DNA of 64,000 nucleotides, from contig NZ_JBCMYF010000031.1 of the NCBI RefSeq assembly GCF_050483325.1, positions 53,847 to 117,846 of the forward strand. The letters are read 5' to 3'. A model generated the notes under the pieces. It was not told the DNA's origin. It searched no databases and saw only the letters and a program-made list of their open reading frames with translations. This document shows, piece by piece, positions 42,803 through 51,545 of this stretch. The first letter of the stretch is position 1. Every line of letters starts with the position of its first letter. The stretch comes from Bacillus_P idriensis_A. GTDB taxonomy: Bacteria > Bacillota > Bacilli > Bacillales > Bacillaceae. The translations under genes were made by a program, and so were the position numbers.

Positions 42803-43705
42803 TTATAATATGAGAAAGAAAACAATTGGCAGGGTTGCCAAACTTAATAGAGTACTCATGAAAGTTACACTTGATACAAAATCGGGCTCTGTATTAAATT
42901 GAAGAGCGTACATTGTCGTATTAGCAGCAGTTGGCATAGCTGCCATAATAACCATAATTTGTTTGACCATCTCATCGACAGGCAATAAATAGGCAATTCC
43001 AAACGCAATGATTGGTGAAATCGCTAATTTGACAATTAACCCCAGAGACATTCTCTCTATTTCTAATTTTTTTATCGAAAGCGTAGCCAATTGCATTCCC
43101 AAAGCAATCATGATAGTTGGTATAGCAGCATCTGCTACTAAGTCTACAGCCGTTACTATTGATTTTGATAAAGTGATATTCAAGACCTGACATATAAACC
43201 CTACAATTGCAGCATATAGAATCGGGACACGCAGGACCGCGTTAATGGCTGATTTTATTCCATTCGATTCAGGATTTCCTTTTGCTGCAAAGTAAACGCC
43301 GACTGTGCACATAACAAGCTGTTGAATCACCATAAGAATAATTCCATAATTAAGTCCGATTGTTCCAAAAATCAGCAAGACAACAGGTGTGCCATAATTT
43401 CCATTATTCATAAATGAGGAAGAAAGTATAAATCCGCATCTTTCTGTATTCGAATATTTCCACATAAAAGAAAGGATATATCCAACAAGAATTAAACAAA
43501 AACAAAGGCCAAATGTATATAAAACAAAAGACAAGTATTCTAGATTAAAAGTTGTGGTATAAAATGTCCGAAAGACAAGAAAAGGAGACATTAAGTACAA
43601 GGCCATTGTTGAGATTCCTCTAGTATCAAAATGAAATTTCTTTTGACCAATAAACCCTAAGACAAAAACTCCAAAGACAGGAAGCAGCACACTTAAAAAT
43701 CCCAA
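42803..43705 (-). CDS. AEC-family (auxin efflux carrier-like) transporter
   Basis: 300 residues from the TTG at 43705 (GAAGGTGG 5 bases upstream; the longer frame to 43720 has no ribosome site). About ten membrane helices in two halves, with FLSVLLPVFGVFVLGFIGQK, LSSSFMNNGNYGTPVVLLIF and MAAMPTAANTTMYALQF typical of AEC permeases (malate and other organic acid carriers). As the pathway ends in sulfolactate, export of this acid is a plausible task. It stands between the aldehyde dehydrogenase and the unknown transporter, after a terminator hairpin. Confidence 0.8.
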   Translation of the reverse strand: MGFLSVLLPVFGVFVLGFIGQKKFHFDTRGISTMALYLMSPFLVFRTFYTTTFNLEYLSFVLYTFGLCFCLILVGYILSFMWKYSNTERCGFILSSSFMNNGNYGTPVVLLIFGTIGLNYGIILMVIQQLVMCTVGVYFAAKGNPESNGIKSAINAVLRVPILYAAIVGFICQVLNITLSKSIVTAVDLVADAAIPTIMIALGMQLATLSIKKLEIERMSLGLIVKLAISPIIAFGIAYLLPVDEMVKQIMVIMAAMPTAANTTMYALQFNTEPDFVSSVTFMSTLLSLATLPIVFFLIL

Positions 43706-43732
43706 AATTTCCACCTTCAATTTTTAATGATA

Positions 43733-43762
43733 TAAAAGCCCTGGAAAATAATTAACCAGGGC
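43733..43762 (-). terminator. Hairpin terminator after the aldehyde dehydrogenase gene
   Basis: GCCCTGG pairs perfectly with CCAGGGC around an 11-base loop, followed by TTTTAT on the minus strand. It would reduce expression of the downstream transporters relative to the dehydrogenase. Confidence 0.7.
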
Positions 43763-43774
43763 ATTATATGACTC

Positions 43775-45208
43775 TTATAAATTCATGACAATAATTTTTT
43801 CTTCTGTCATTTCTTCAATTGCGTATTTAGGTCCTTCTTTTCCAGTACCGCTGTTTTTCACTCCGCCATAAGGCATGTGATCTACTCTATAGGCTGATGC
43901 ATCATTAACAATTAGGCCGCCTACTTCAATTTCGCGCGCAGCTTTCATTGCAAACTTGAGATCATTTGTAAACAAACCTGCCTGTAATCCATAATCAGAA
44001 TCATTCACTCTGGCAATTACTTCATTGACATCGTTATATACGGCCACTGATACGACTGGACCAAATACTTCACTTCGGCAAACTTTCATATCATCATTTA
44101 CATTCGTAAGAATTGTAGGATAATAGGAAGCTCCCTCTCTTTTGCCGCCAGTTTCAACTTTTGCACCCTGCTGGACAGCTTCTTTGACCCAGGAGTCTAC
44201 ACGTTCTGCTTCACGAAGACGGATTAATGGTCCGATATCTGTATTCTCATCAAGAGGATTGCCCACGGTTAGTTTTTCTGTTTTTTCTTTTAATTTTAAT
44301 AAAAACTGTTCGTAAACTTCTTCATGAACATACACACGCTGTACAGATATGCAGACCTGTCCCGCATTGTTAAAGCTTTTTTGTGTAATTAATGAGGCTG
44401 CTTGTTCAAGATCTGCATCCTTATGAACAATTGTTGCAGAGTTATTGCCAAGCTCCAATGCAACTTTACGTAAACCTGCTTTTGAACGAATATACTCACC
44501 AACACCAGGACTGCCTGTAAAAGTAAACATTGAGACATCTTTGTTCTCCAGAAGCCAGTTTCCGATTTCAGCACCTTCTCCAGTCAAAACTTGAAGCCGG
44601 CCTGAAGGAAGACCTGCTTCTTCGAAGACAGAAGCTAACATTAATGCTGTAATTGGTGTAACTTCAGCAGGCTTTAAGACGACACTGTTGCCGGCAGCGA
44701 GCGCAGGACCAATCTTATGGCATACCAAATTGAGTGGAGCATTGAATGGGGTAATAGCTGCGATTACACCTACAGGAACACGCAAAGTAAATGCCATTCT
44801 ATTTTCGGACCCTGGTGCAGATTCTACTGGAATTCCTTCACCATGTATTCTTTTGGCTTCTTCTGCAGAAATTTGCAGTGTTAGCGCTGCGCGTTCCACT
44901 TCGCCGCGGGATTCGCCGATCGGCTTTCCAACCTCTACCGTTAAAATACGGGCAAATTCTTCCGTTCGCTCGATTAATAATTGAGCAGCTTTCATTAATA
45001 CATGATAGCGTTCCGTCGGATGAAAAGATTTTTCAAGTGCAAGCTTTGAACTTTTAACTGCATCGTCCACATGAGTTTTATCAGCTTTTGAAATTTTGGA
45101 TGCTATTTCTTGTGTATATTTATTTAATACATCCATCGTTTCTTCTGTACTCTTCCATTCACCATTTATATACAATCCATATTGTTTTTCCAGAGCTATC
45201 GTTGTCAA
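43775..45208 (-). CDS. sftD: Aldehyde dehydrogenase, probable sulfolactaldehyde dehydrogenase
   Basis: 477 residues from the TTG at 45208 (GAGGGAG 8 bases upstream; the GTG at 45217 is adjacent to that site). ALELGNNSATIVHKDADLEQ holds the general-base Glu, FNNAGQVCISVQRVYV the catalytic Cys, and TFTGSPGVGEYI the NAD-binding loop. It oxidises an aldehyde to the acid with NAD(P)+. In the transaldolase-type sulfoquinovose pathway the corresponding enzyme turns 3-sulfolactaldehyde into sulfolactate, and context supports this. Follows the GntR 2 gene by 30 bases. Confidence 0.85.
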   Translation of the reverse strand: MTTIALEKQYGLYINGEWKSTEETMDVLNKYTQEIASKISKADKTHVDDAVKSSKLALEKSFHPTERYHVLMKAAQLLIERTEEFARILTVEVGKPIGESRGEVERAALTLQISAEEAKRIHGEGIPVESAPGSENRMAFTLRVPVGVIAAITPFNAPLNLVCHKIGPALAAGNSVVLKPAEVTPITALMLASVFEEAGLPSGRLQVLTGEGAEIGNWLLENKDVSMFTFTGSPGVGEYIRSKAGLRKVALELGNNSATIVHKDADLEQAASLITQKSFNNAGQVCISVQRVYVHEEVYEQFLLKLKEKTEKLTVGNPLDENTDIGPLIRLREAERVDSWVKEAVQQGAKVETGGKREGASYYPTILTNVNDDMKVCRSEVFGPVVSVAVYNDVNEVIARVNDSDYGLQAGLFTNDLKFAMKAAREIEVGGLIVNDASAYRVDHMPYGGVKNSGTGKEGPKYAIEEMTEEKIIVMNL

Positions 45209-45238
45209 GTTGTCCACTCCCTCATATTTTTTTAACCA

Positions 45239-45970
45239 TTATCTTTTAAGATCAATATTATAATGGTATTGATCACTGTGGTACTTGGTTGAAGTAAATT
45301 CAATCGGCTTGTCATCAAAGCCAAAACTTAGTCTTGTCATCTTCAATAGGGCTTCTCCGCCCCGAACGCCTAATAAATCTGCTTCATTAAGCGTGGCATT
45401 AATTGCAGTGATTTGTTCATTTGCTCTTTTTAAATAAATTTCATTTTCTTCTAAGATTTCATAGAACTTTGCCGTATTTAAATCATGTTTCAGAATCATT
45501 TTACCGATATCCGACGGCCAATAAGAACATTCAATCGCAATTGGCCGATCATCTGCAAAACGAATTCTTTCTATTAGTAACACTTCTTCGTCTTCCTGTA
45601 ATTGCAGCATAGATTTTTCAAAATAAACATGCTGCTTGAATTCAGCACGGATTAACTTTGACCTGGGAGTTAGCCCTTTTTCTATTGCTTCTTCTGCAAA
45701 ACCTTTTAATGCCCCTAAATGACTGACCAGCAATTGAGGTTTTACAATCGTCCCTCTGCCTTGTTTTTTCTCCAATAAGCCATCTTGGACAAGAATTGAT
45801 ATCGCTTGGCGTAAAGTGGTCCTGCTTACATTAAATTCTTCTATTAACTCCTGTTCAGTCGGGATTAACGTGTTTGCAGGCCAGACTTTTTCTTGGATTC
45901 TTTTGAGCAGTATTTGTTTTACTTGTAAATAAAGAGAAAGATCTTTATCAAAATCGATGGTACTATTCAT
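45239..45970 (-). CDS. GntR/UTRA regulator 2 of the sulfoquinovose cluster
   Basis: 243 residues with winged helix PTEQELIEEFNVSRTTLRQA and ISILVQDGLLEKKQGRGTIV, and UTRA domain motifs IERIRFADDRPIAIECS and GFDDKPIEFTSTKYHS. It is paralogous to the regulator at 34842-35570; the two DNA-recognition helices are practically the same, so they may bind the same operators but respond to different ligands. It heads the regulator-dehydrogenase transcript. Upstream (46030-46052) lies an inverted GATAAG-N8-CTTATC, a possible operator. Confidence 0.87.
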   Translation of the reverse strand: MNSTIDFDKDLSLYLQVKQILLKRIQEKVWPANTLIPTEQELIEEFNVSRTTLRQAISILVQDGLLEKKQGRGTIVKPQLLVSHLGALKGFAEEAIEKGLTPRSKLIRAEFKQHVYFEKSMLQLQEDEEVLLIERIRFADDRPIAIECSYWPSDIGKMILKHDLNTAKFYEILEENEIYLKRANEQITAINATLNEADLLGVRGGEALLKMTRLSFGFDDKPIEFTSTKYHSDQYHYNIDLKR

Positions 45971-46027
45971 ATCTTATTACCGCCTTTAAACACGCCGTTC
46001 TTTGATTCTATGTGAGCAAGATTTTCT

Positions 46028-46054
46028 TCTTAAGATAAGATAGATTTCTTATCA
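46028..46054. promoter_or_regulatory. Inverted repeat upstream of GntR 2
   Basis: AAGATAAGATAGATTTCTTATC contains GATAAG and CTTATC arms 8 bases apart, about 60-80 bases before the start of the regulator gene. A similar half-site lies upstream of GntR 1. Candidate autoregulatory operator; not verified. Confidence 0.4.
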
Positions 46055-46072
46055 AACAGCAACAGGTGATCC

Positions 46073-47413
46073 TTAAACATATACGTTTGTTTCTATACCA
46101 AGCATTCGGCCAAGTTCAATCAATTGATTAGTGACATCTCCATACACTAATGCAAAATGAGGTTCATAACCTGCATGCATCAGTTCATATAGAGTGCTAG
46201 TCACATCAGTTGATAATTGAACCTCTACTGATGTTCCGCTGAATGGCTGTTCAACATCCAGCGCATCTCCTTTCATGACTAAAAGGCGATAGCCTTCTGG
46301 TGTGCTGCTTACACGAAAGATTGTTAATTCCCCTGCTTTTAATCCAAAATCCATTGCAAATCCTATTTTTCGATTTGGATGAACTCCTGCTGTTGCACCG
46401 GTAGAAGGACTGGCCAGTGAGTATGCCCCAGCTCCGCAATGCCAAAATACAACGGAGTTCTTCTCCTCATCTACATGTACCAAATCTCCTAAGTATGGAG
46501 CACTGCCACTAGTCAGTTCAGACAGGATATACATAGAAATCGATCCATGTATATCCGATTCACAGGATGTGACCATTCCTTCTTCTGTAAGATGAGAAAG
46601 TGTAGAACAAGGTGCTGCTCCTAAATCAGTGAAAAAGTCTGGCCAGCATCGCATTGCCAATGACTGAAGGTTTTCTTGCCTAACTTGTTTTTGAATATAG
46701 GCTGAAAACTGAGCGAATTTTTTTACGGTTTCATCTTCGCGATTCAACCCAATTACTTGTTGTTCAGCACGTTCAATTTGCCCAATCCACTCTTCTTCTT
46801 TAAGTTCAGTACATTTTTTAAAAGCATCATGCAGATCCATTTTCAACAGCTTCACACCAAGTGCTTGCTGAAGTTTTTCTTCATCTGCATCAGAGAAAAA
46901 GAATCCAGGCGGATAATCACCTACTACACCAATTTTCATTTCTCCAAGCAAAGTCATAACACGCATTACATCCAATTGCTCAGTCAACCTTTTCTCCAAG
47001 CGTTCTTCCCCTGGATTTCCAAATACAAATGCAAAAGGATGATTTTGATTTCGCAGTACATTGCTGGTGCTGTTTCCACCTGTAAGTGAATTTAATCGAA
47101 GTCTTCCGCCAACACTTGGTTCACGGACAGACCAAACAATCATCGGCTGTTTAAAATACTCTAATACTTTAATCACAAATTCTCCATCTGCGAATGTCAC
47201 ACTTTGATATAAGACCGTATCAAATTTGTTTTCCTTTATTGAAAGTAAGAAGGCATCGAGTTCTTCAACTGACGTGATGATTCCTTCTGGCGCAACGACA
47301 GTTTGACAGTTATCATTTAACCAGCTCATACTCTTCAAACGAACATTTTCTCCTGCTTCAAGATCGAACGTTTTTCTGCCAATCGGTACATATAAAACTT
47401 TGGTTTTTGACAT
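46073..47413 (-). CDS. sftI: FucI-type sugar isomerase, probable sulfoquinovose isomerase
   Basis: 446 residues of the L-fucose/L-arabinose isomerase superfamily. SVREPSVGGRLRLNSLTGGN and TSCESDIHGSISMYILSEL (with Glu/Asp expected to bind the metal) are seen, as is VVFWHCGAGAYSLA with a further His. It interconverts an aldose and a ketose; in this cluster the substrate should be sulfoquinovose, giving 6-deoxy-6-sulfofructose for the transaldolase. AAAGGGG lies 7 bases before the ATG. It is 91 bases after transaldolase 2. Confidence 0.82.
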   Translation of the reverse strand: MSKTKVLYVPIGRKTFDLEAGENVRLKSMSWLNDNCQTVVAPEGIITSVEELDAFLLSIKENKFDTVLYQSVTFADGEFVIKVLEYFKQPMIVWSVREPSVGGRLRLNSLTGGNSTSNVLRNQNHPFAFVFGNPGEERLEKRLTEQLDVMRVMTLLGEMKIGVVGDYPPGFFFSDADEEKLQQALGVKLLKMDLHDAFKKCTELKEEEWIGQIERAEQQVIGLNREDETVKKFAQFSAYIQKQVRQENLQSLAMRCWPDFFTDLGAAPCSTLSHLTEEGMVTSCESDIHGSISMYILSELTSGSAPYLGDLVHVDEEKNSVVFWHCGAGAYSLASPSTGATAGVHPNRKIGFAMDFGLKAGELTIFRVSSTPEGYRLLVMKGDALDVEQPFSGTSVEVQLSTDVTSTLYELMHAGYEPHFALVYGDVTNQLIELGRMLGIETNVYV

Positions 47414-47504
47414 TTTGTATCCCCTTTACCCACTAATCATCACTATCTTTACTTTGGAAAAATCAACTCATATTATTTATCGAAAAGTTTTAATCTATCT
47501 TGCA

Positions 47505-48188
47505 TTAAGCTTTTGCAGCAGATACTTCCGTTTTTGTGTTGTCCCAGGCATTTCTGAAAACATTCAGGCCATAATCAGTAAATGCATGATCAAAACTGCT
47601 TCTGTACACATCAAATCCGCATGTGACAATATCCGCACCCGCTTTCGCAGCATCAACAATCTGCTTGCCATTGCGCAAAGCCGCTACAATAATTTCCGTC
47701 TCAAACTCGTACGTTTTATAGATATTCGAAATATCCTGGATATATTGAGCAGTATCTTCACCGCTATTTTCTTTCCATCCTACAAATGGTGAAACAAAAG
47801 TGGCGCCAATTCTAGCAGTTTGTATCGCCTGAGAAGGAGAAAAAACGAGTGTAACATTCGTTGAGATGCCTTCTTTTTTTAATTCTTTCGCGGCGATTAA
47901 TCCAGGTTCTGTGCAAGGGATTTTTACAACAAAGTTAGAGGAACGGGCTGCAATTTTTTTCCCTTCAGAGACCATTTCCTGCGCGTTATCTAAGTGTGGG
48001 TTAATCTCAACTGAAATAGGGAAATTTTTAATATCACCAAATTCACCTGCAAGTTCATCTAAAATTGTTAAGAATGATTTTCCGCTGTTCATAATGTGTT
48101 TTGGATTTGTTGTAACTCCATCAATTGCCCAATTTTCATATGCATACTTGATTTCCTTTGTAATAGCGCTGTCTAAAAAATACTTCAT
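47505..48188 (-). CDS. sftT: 6-deoxy-6-sulfofructose transaldolase (copy 2)
   Basis: 227 residues, nearly identical to copy 1 (differences at about nine places, then a C-terminus ending KTEVSAAKA instead of KIEEAVSK). The Schiff-base motif SNFVVKIPCTEPGL and ATFVSPFVGWKENSGEDTAQ are unchanged. DNA identity is also high through the coding region and about 120 bases upstream, so this is a duplication of gene plus promoter. It begins the transcript for the isomerase. Together the two copies allow both operons to carry a transaldolase. Confidence 0.88.
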   Translation of the reverse strand: MKYFLDSAITKEIKYAYENWAIDGVTTNPKHIMNSGKSFLTILDELAGEFGDIKNFPISVEINPHLDNAQEMVSEGKKIAARSSNFVVKIPCTEPGLIAAKELKKEGISTNVTLVFSPSQAIQTARIGATFVSPFVGWKENSGEDTAQYIQDISNIYKTYEFETEIIVAALRNGKQIVDAAKAGADIVTCGFDVYRSSFDHAFTDYGLNVFRNAWDNTKTEVSAAKA

Positions 48189-48270
48189 TTTATTCTCTCC
48201 TTTTATTGTGATGTTTTTATATTTATCATAACGTAGTGATCTTTAAATATATATAATTACCTTTAACTCT

Positions 48271-48299
48271 ATAATATGAAAACGAATTCAATTAATCAA
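48271..48299 (-). promoter_or_regulatory. Promoter and candidate cre site of transaldolase 2
   Basis: On the minus strand TTGATT (48294-48299) and TATTAT (48271-48276) are 17 bases apart. On the plus strand TGAAAACGAATTCA (48277-48290) fits the cre consensus with one mismatch, at the same position as in copy 1. The leader that follows also shares AAAGAT-ACTACGTTATGATAAAT with copy 1, a possible GntR operator. Confidence 0.65.
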
Positions 48300-48361
48300 G
48301 CCTTTTCTTAAAAACCGGCGAAAATCCTTAATCGGTTGCAAGCAAAAAACATATGTACAAG

Positions 48362-48391
48362 AGAAAGCGCAGGAAATAGCTTTCCTGCGCT
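48362..48391 (-). terminator. Terminator of spoIID
   Basis: AGCGCAGGAAA pairs perfectly with TTTCCTGCGCT around a 4-base loop, followed by TTCTCTTG on the minus strand, six bases after the spoIID stop. The T run is poor. Confidence 0.7.
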
Positions 48392-48397
48392 CCCCTT

Positions 48398-49417
48398 TTA
48401 ATTCCGTGCCGTAAACTGTGTAACAAACGGTTCGACATTCGCCACTTGTGCTCCCTGGTAATAGTAGCTGACGATGTCTTTGTATTTTTTTCCGTCCTGG
48501 GCCATGAAGTTGGCTCCGTATTGGCTCATGCCGACGCCGTGGCCGAAGCCTTTTGTGGTGATGAGAATTTGATCGCCTTTGAGCTTCCAGGTGAAGTCGC
48601 TTGAGCGGAGGCCCAGCTTTTCACGGATTTCGCGGCCGTTCAGTTTTTTGCCGTTGATGTCGACTTGGGCTACTCGTTTGCCTGAGGTACGTTCAATGAC
48701 TTTTCCTACTTCCCCGTCTGAATCAAGTTTAACTCCAAGTTTTTTCTCGAAATCGCTCACTTTGATGGCGATTTGGTCATAGTATTTGGGAGATTCTTCA
48801 TCCCATGGGCTTTCTACGCTCTTTAAATAAGGCAGGGATGCTGTCCAGTATTCATCTGAGTTTTCCGTGTAACCGTTGCTGGTTGAGAAGAAGGAGGCTT
48901 CAATTGGTTTGTTTTCATATGTTAAGATTTGACCTTGTGTGGTGGCAACTGCATTGTACACCTTTTTGATTTTCCAATCATAGTCCTTGCCCCACTGCTT
49001 TTTCAGCTCGGCATCACTTTTAAACACCTGATGGGATGTCGTATCACTGACGACTGCACCAGCCGGGACACTTATCGTTTGTTCACTCATTAACTGTTTT
49101 ACGATATACGTCCGGGCCGCCAGCGCCTGCGCCTTCAGCGCTTCCTCTTCAAAATCTGCCGGCATTTCAGAGGCAACGACACCGATAACGTATTCTTCTA
49201 ATGGAATGTTTTCAATTTTTTCCGAACCGCTGCGGTACACAGGTACATCGATAATTGATTTTGCGAGCATGACTTGTTCATCCTTTTTGGCTTGAAGGTC
49301 TTCTGATAGCTCCCCCTTGGTCTGATTCATAAAAGGGGCGACTAACAGGGTTGGGATCATTAATATGATGAGAAATAATCCGGCAAGAACTAAAAGTATT
49401 GGTTTCCAAGATTTCAT
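48398..49417 (-). CDS. spoIID: Stage II sporulation protein D, lytic transglycosylase
   Basis: 339 residues with an N-terminal membrane helix (residues 6-30). LEEYVIGVVASEMPADFEEE contains the catalytic Glu of SpoIID, followed by ALKAQALAARTYIVKQL. TSHQVFKSD and STSNGYTENSDEYW are further conserved blocks, and GFGHGVGMSQYGANFMAQ closes the domain. It cleaves glycan strands so that the mother-cell membrane can move around the forespore. GGAGG precedes the ATG. Position next to murAA is conserved. Confidence 0.96.
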   Translation of the reverse strand: MKSWKPILLVLAGLFLIILMIPTLLVAPFMNQTKGELSEDLQAKKDEQVMLAKSIIDVPVYRSGSEKIENIPLEEYVIGVVASEMPADFEEEALKAQALAARTYIVKQLMSEQTISVPAGAVVSDTTSHQVFKSDAELKKQWGKDYDWKIKKVYNAVATTQGQILTYENKPIEASFFSTSNGYTENSDEYWTASLPYLKSVESPWDEESPKYYDQIAIKVSDFEKKLGVKLDSDGEVGKVIERTSGKRVAQVDINGKKLNGREIREKLGLRSSDFTWKLKGDQILITTKGFGHGVGMSQYGANFMAQDGKKYKDIVSYYYQGAQVANVEPFVTQFTARN

Positions 49418-49541
49418 CTAAGAGCCTCCATATCCGATATGTCGTTTACCGTCTCTACTCAATACTATGGAGGTGGACAACCATTTATGACTGAAAAACT
49501 CTTTAATCTGAAGAATTCCCTTTTGCTTCCACTGTCTATTT

Positions 49542-49979
49542 CTACATTTTCTGCCGATTTCCTTCGACAATTTGCCCGTGTTTTGAATAAGCTGAAATGA
49601 GTTTCAGCAGAATCATTCCTGCTAACGTTCCTGTCAGGTCATAGATCATATCCACAATCCTGCCGCTGCGCATTGTATACAGCTGGAGGATTTCTGATGA
49701 GACAGCGAGGAACACCGCCCATAAGATGGCTGTGCGCATCCTGTACATGTATGTCATGATCATCGTAAAAAATAGAAAGAATAAGGCGTGCCCAATTTTA
49801 GTAACAACATAGAACTTACTGTGCAGGGCTATATCATGATAGATCAATAAGTCTGAAAAATCAGGATCACGGCGAATGGTGAGTCCGATATAATCTCCCG
49901 TCAGCAATGACAATAAATCACTCGTAAACGAGAACAATGAAAATGCGATGATTAAGAATAATGCCGTCAAGAATTTCAT
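49542..49979 (-). CDS. VanZ-family membrane protein
   Basis: 145 residues from the ATG at 49979, 5-6 bases after GGGAGGG. Four hydrophobic segments and KIGHALFFLFFTMIMTYM with AVSSEILQLYTMRSGRIVDM match the VanZ pattern (E-x-x-Q and G-R-x-x-D). It is a second VanZ protein besides ywnJ, inserted between spoIID and murA. Role unknown. Confidence 0.8.
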   Translation of the reverse strand: MKFLTALFLIIAFSLFSFTSDLLSLLTGDYIGLTIRRDPDFSDLLIYHDIALHSKFYVVTKIGHALFFLFFTMIMTYMYRMRTAILWAVFLAVSSEILQLYTMRSGRIVDMIYDLTGTLAGMILLKLISAYSKHGQIVEGNRQKM

Positions 49980-50097
49980 AAAAACCCTCCCTCGCATTCA
50001 TCGTCGTCAATTGCTGTTTATTTTATGCAAAAAACAGAATATCCAATGTATAAATCATAGTGGAAACAGCCACACTAATAAAGTATTTTTCTTTTAC

Positions 50098-50150
50098 AAG
50101 AAAAGCGGAATCGGCTGTACAGCTTTGACATCTCTCGCCGGTGAGCAAAA
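50098..50150. repeat. Fragment of the AGAAAAGCGGAATCG intergenic repeat
   Basis: AAGAAAAGCGGAATCGGCTGT agrees with the left end of the repeat array at 31.5 kb. The right end is missing. It is within the murA-VanZ interval next to the murA terminator. Confidence 0.55.
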
Positions 50151-50160
50151 TCACCAAATA

Positions 50161-50190
50161 AAAAAAAGCTGGAATCCGAGGACTCCAACT
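50161..50190 (-). terminator. Terminator of murA
   Basis: On the minus strand AGTTGGA pairs with TCCAGCT (one G-U) around a 10-base loop and is followed by seven T residues. Confidence 0.7.
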
Positions 50191-50208
50191 TCTTAGAATG
50201 TACGTATT

Positions 50209-51513
50209 TTATGCGTTCATGTCGCTTACAGCCTGCTCGGATTTAACAGTGCTCTCTTCAGTGATGCGTTCGATGTCAGCACCAATTCCAGCAAGTTTGC
50301 CGTGGAAGTCAACGTATCCGCGGTCAACGTGCTTAAGCTCTGTTACACGAGTGTAGCCGTCTGCAACTAAACCTGCAAGAACAAGTGCTGCTCCAGCGCG
50401 CAAGTCTGTTGCTGCCACTTCTGCACCTTGCATATTAACTGGACCATTGATGATAACTGAACGGCCCTCAATTTTAATATCCCCATTCATGCGGCGGAAT
50501 TCTTCCACGTGCATGAAGCGGTTTTCGAAAACAGTTTCCGTAATCATGGAAGTGCCTTCAGCTCTCAACAGCAATGCCATCATTTGAGATTGCATGTCTG
50601 TCGGGAAGCCTGGATGAGGCATTGTTTTAATGTCGATGGATTTCAGTTTTTCTGGTCCGATGACGCGAAGTCCGTCTTCTTCTTCAGAAATCTGAACGCC
50701 CATTTCTTCCATTTTTGCGATCAAAGAAGTTAAGTGTTCCGGCACAGCGCCGCGAACCAATACATTTCCGCCTGTAATAGCTGCTGCAACCATGAACGTT
50801 CCAGCTTCAATGCGGTCAGGAATGATATGATGTTTAACGCCTTTAAGTGTTTCTACACCTTCAATGCGAATTGTGCCTGTTCCGGCTCCGCGTACTTTGC
50901 CGCCCATTGCATTAATGTAATTGGCAAGGTCAACGATTTCCGGTTCTTTTGCTACGTTCTCTAAGATCGTCGTGCCTTCTGCAAGAGCCGCAGCCATGAT
51001 GATATTTTCAGTTGCTCCAACGCTTGGGAAATCTAAATAGATTTTTGCCCCGCGAAGTCTTCCAGATACTTCAGCGTCGATAAATCCGTTCCCAACCTTA
51101 ATGGTAGCTCCCATTGCTTCGAAGCCTTTTAAATGTTGATCAATTGGACGTGATCCAATCGCACAGCCGCCTGGCAATGCCACACGTGCACGGCCATTTC
51201 TGGCAAGTAATGGACCCATAACTAAAACAGAAGCACGCATTTTGCGTACATATTCGAAAGGAGCTTCCATATTTAGCTCTTTAGATGCATCTACAAACAC
51301 TTGGTTATTTTCAAAGTGTACTTCTGCACCTAAATGGCGCAGCACTTCATTGATTGTATACACATCGGAGAGCGTAGGCACATCACAAATTATGCTTTTT
51401 TGTTCACTGGCTAATAAAGATGCAGCGATTACTGGTAAAACGGCATTTTTAGCACCTTCTACTTTAACAGTACCGTTTAACTTACGACCGCCGCGGACGA
51501 TGATTTTTTCCAA
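50209..51513 (-). CDS. murAA: UDP-N-acetylglucosamine 1-carboxyvinyltransferase
   Basis: 434 residues. VEGAKNAVLPVIAASLL has the substrate-binding Lys-Asn, and LPGGCAIGSRPIDQHLKGFE the Cys that is attacked by fosfomycin. It joins enolpyruvate to UDP-GlcNAc, the first committed step of peptidoglycan synthesis. The start is TTG at 51513, seven bases after GGAGGGG. Location between spoIID and ywmB identifies it as the murAA copy. Confidence 0.97.
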   Translation of the reverse strand: MEKIIVRGGRKLNGTVKVEGAKNAVLPVIAASLLASEQKSIICDVPTLSDVYTINEVLRHLGAEVHFENNQVFVDASKELNMEAPFEYVRKMRASVLVMGPLLARNGRARVALPGGCAIGSRPIDQHLKGFEAMGATIKVGNGFIDAEVSGRLRGAKIYLDFPSVGATENIIMAAALAEGTTILENVAKEPEIVDLANYINAMGGKVRGAGTGTIRIEGVETLKGVKHHIIPDRIEAGTFMVAAAITGGNVLVRGAVPEHLTSLIAKMEEMGVQISEEEDGLRVIGPEKLKSIDIKTMPHPGFPTDMQSQMMALLLRAEGTSMITETVFENRFMHVEEFRRMNGDIKIEGRSVIINGPVNMQGAEVAATDLRAGAALVLAGLVADGYTRVTELKHVDRGYVDFHGKLAGIGADIERITEESTVKSEQAVSDMNA

Positions 51514-51545
51514 GGTCTTCCCCTCCGCGTCCCAATTTCTATATA

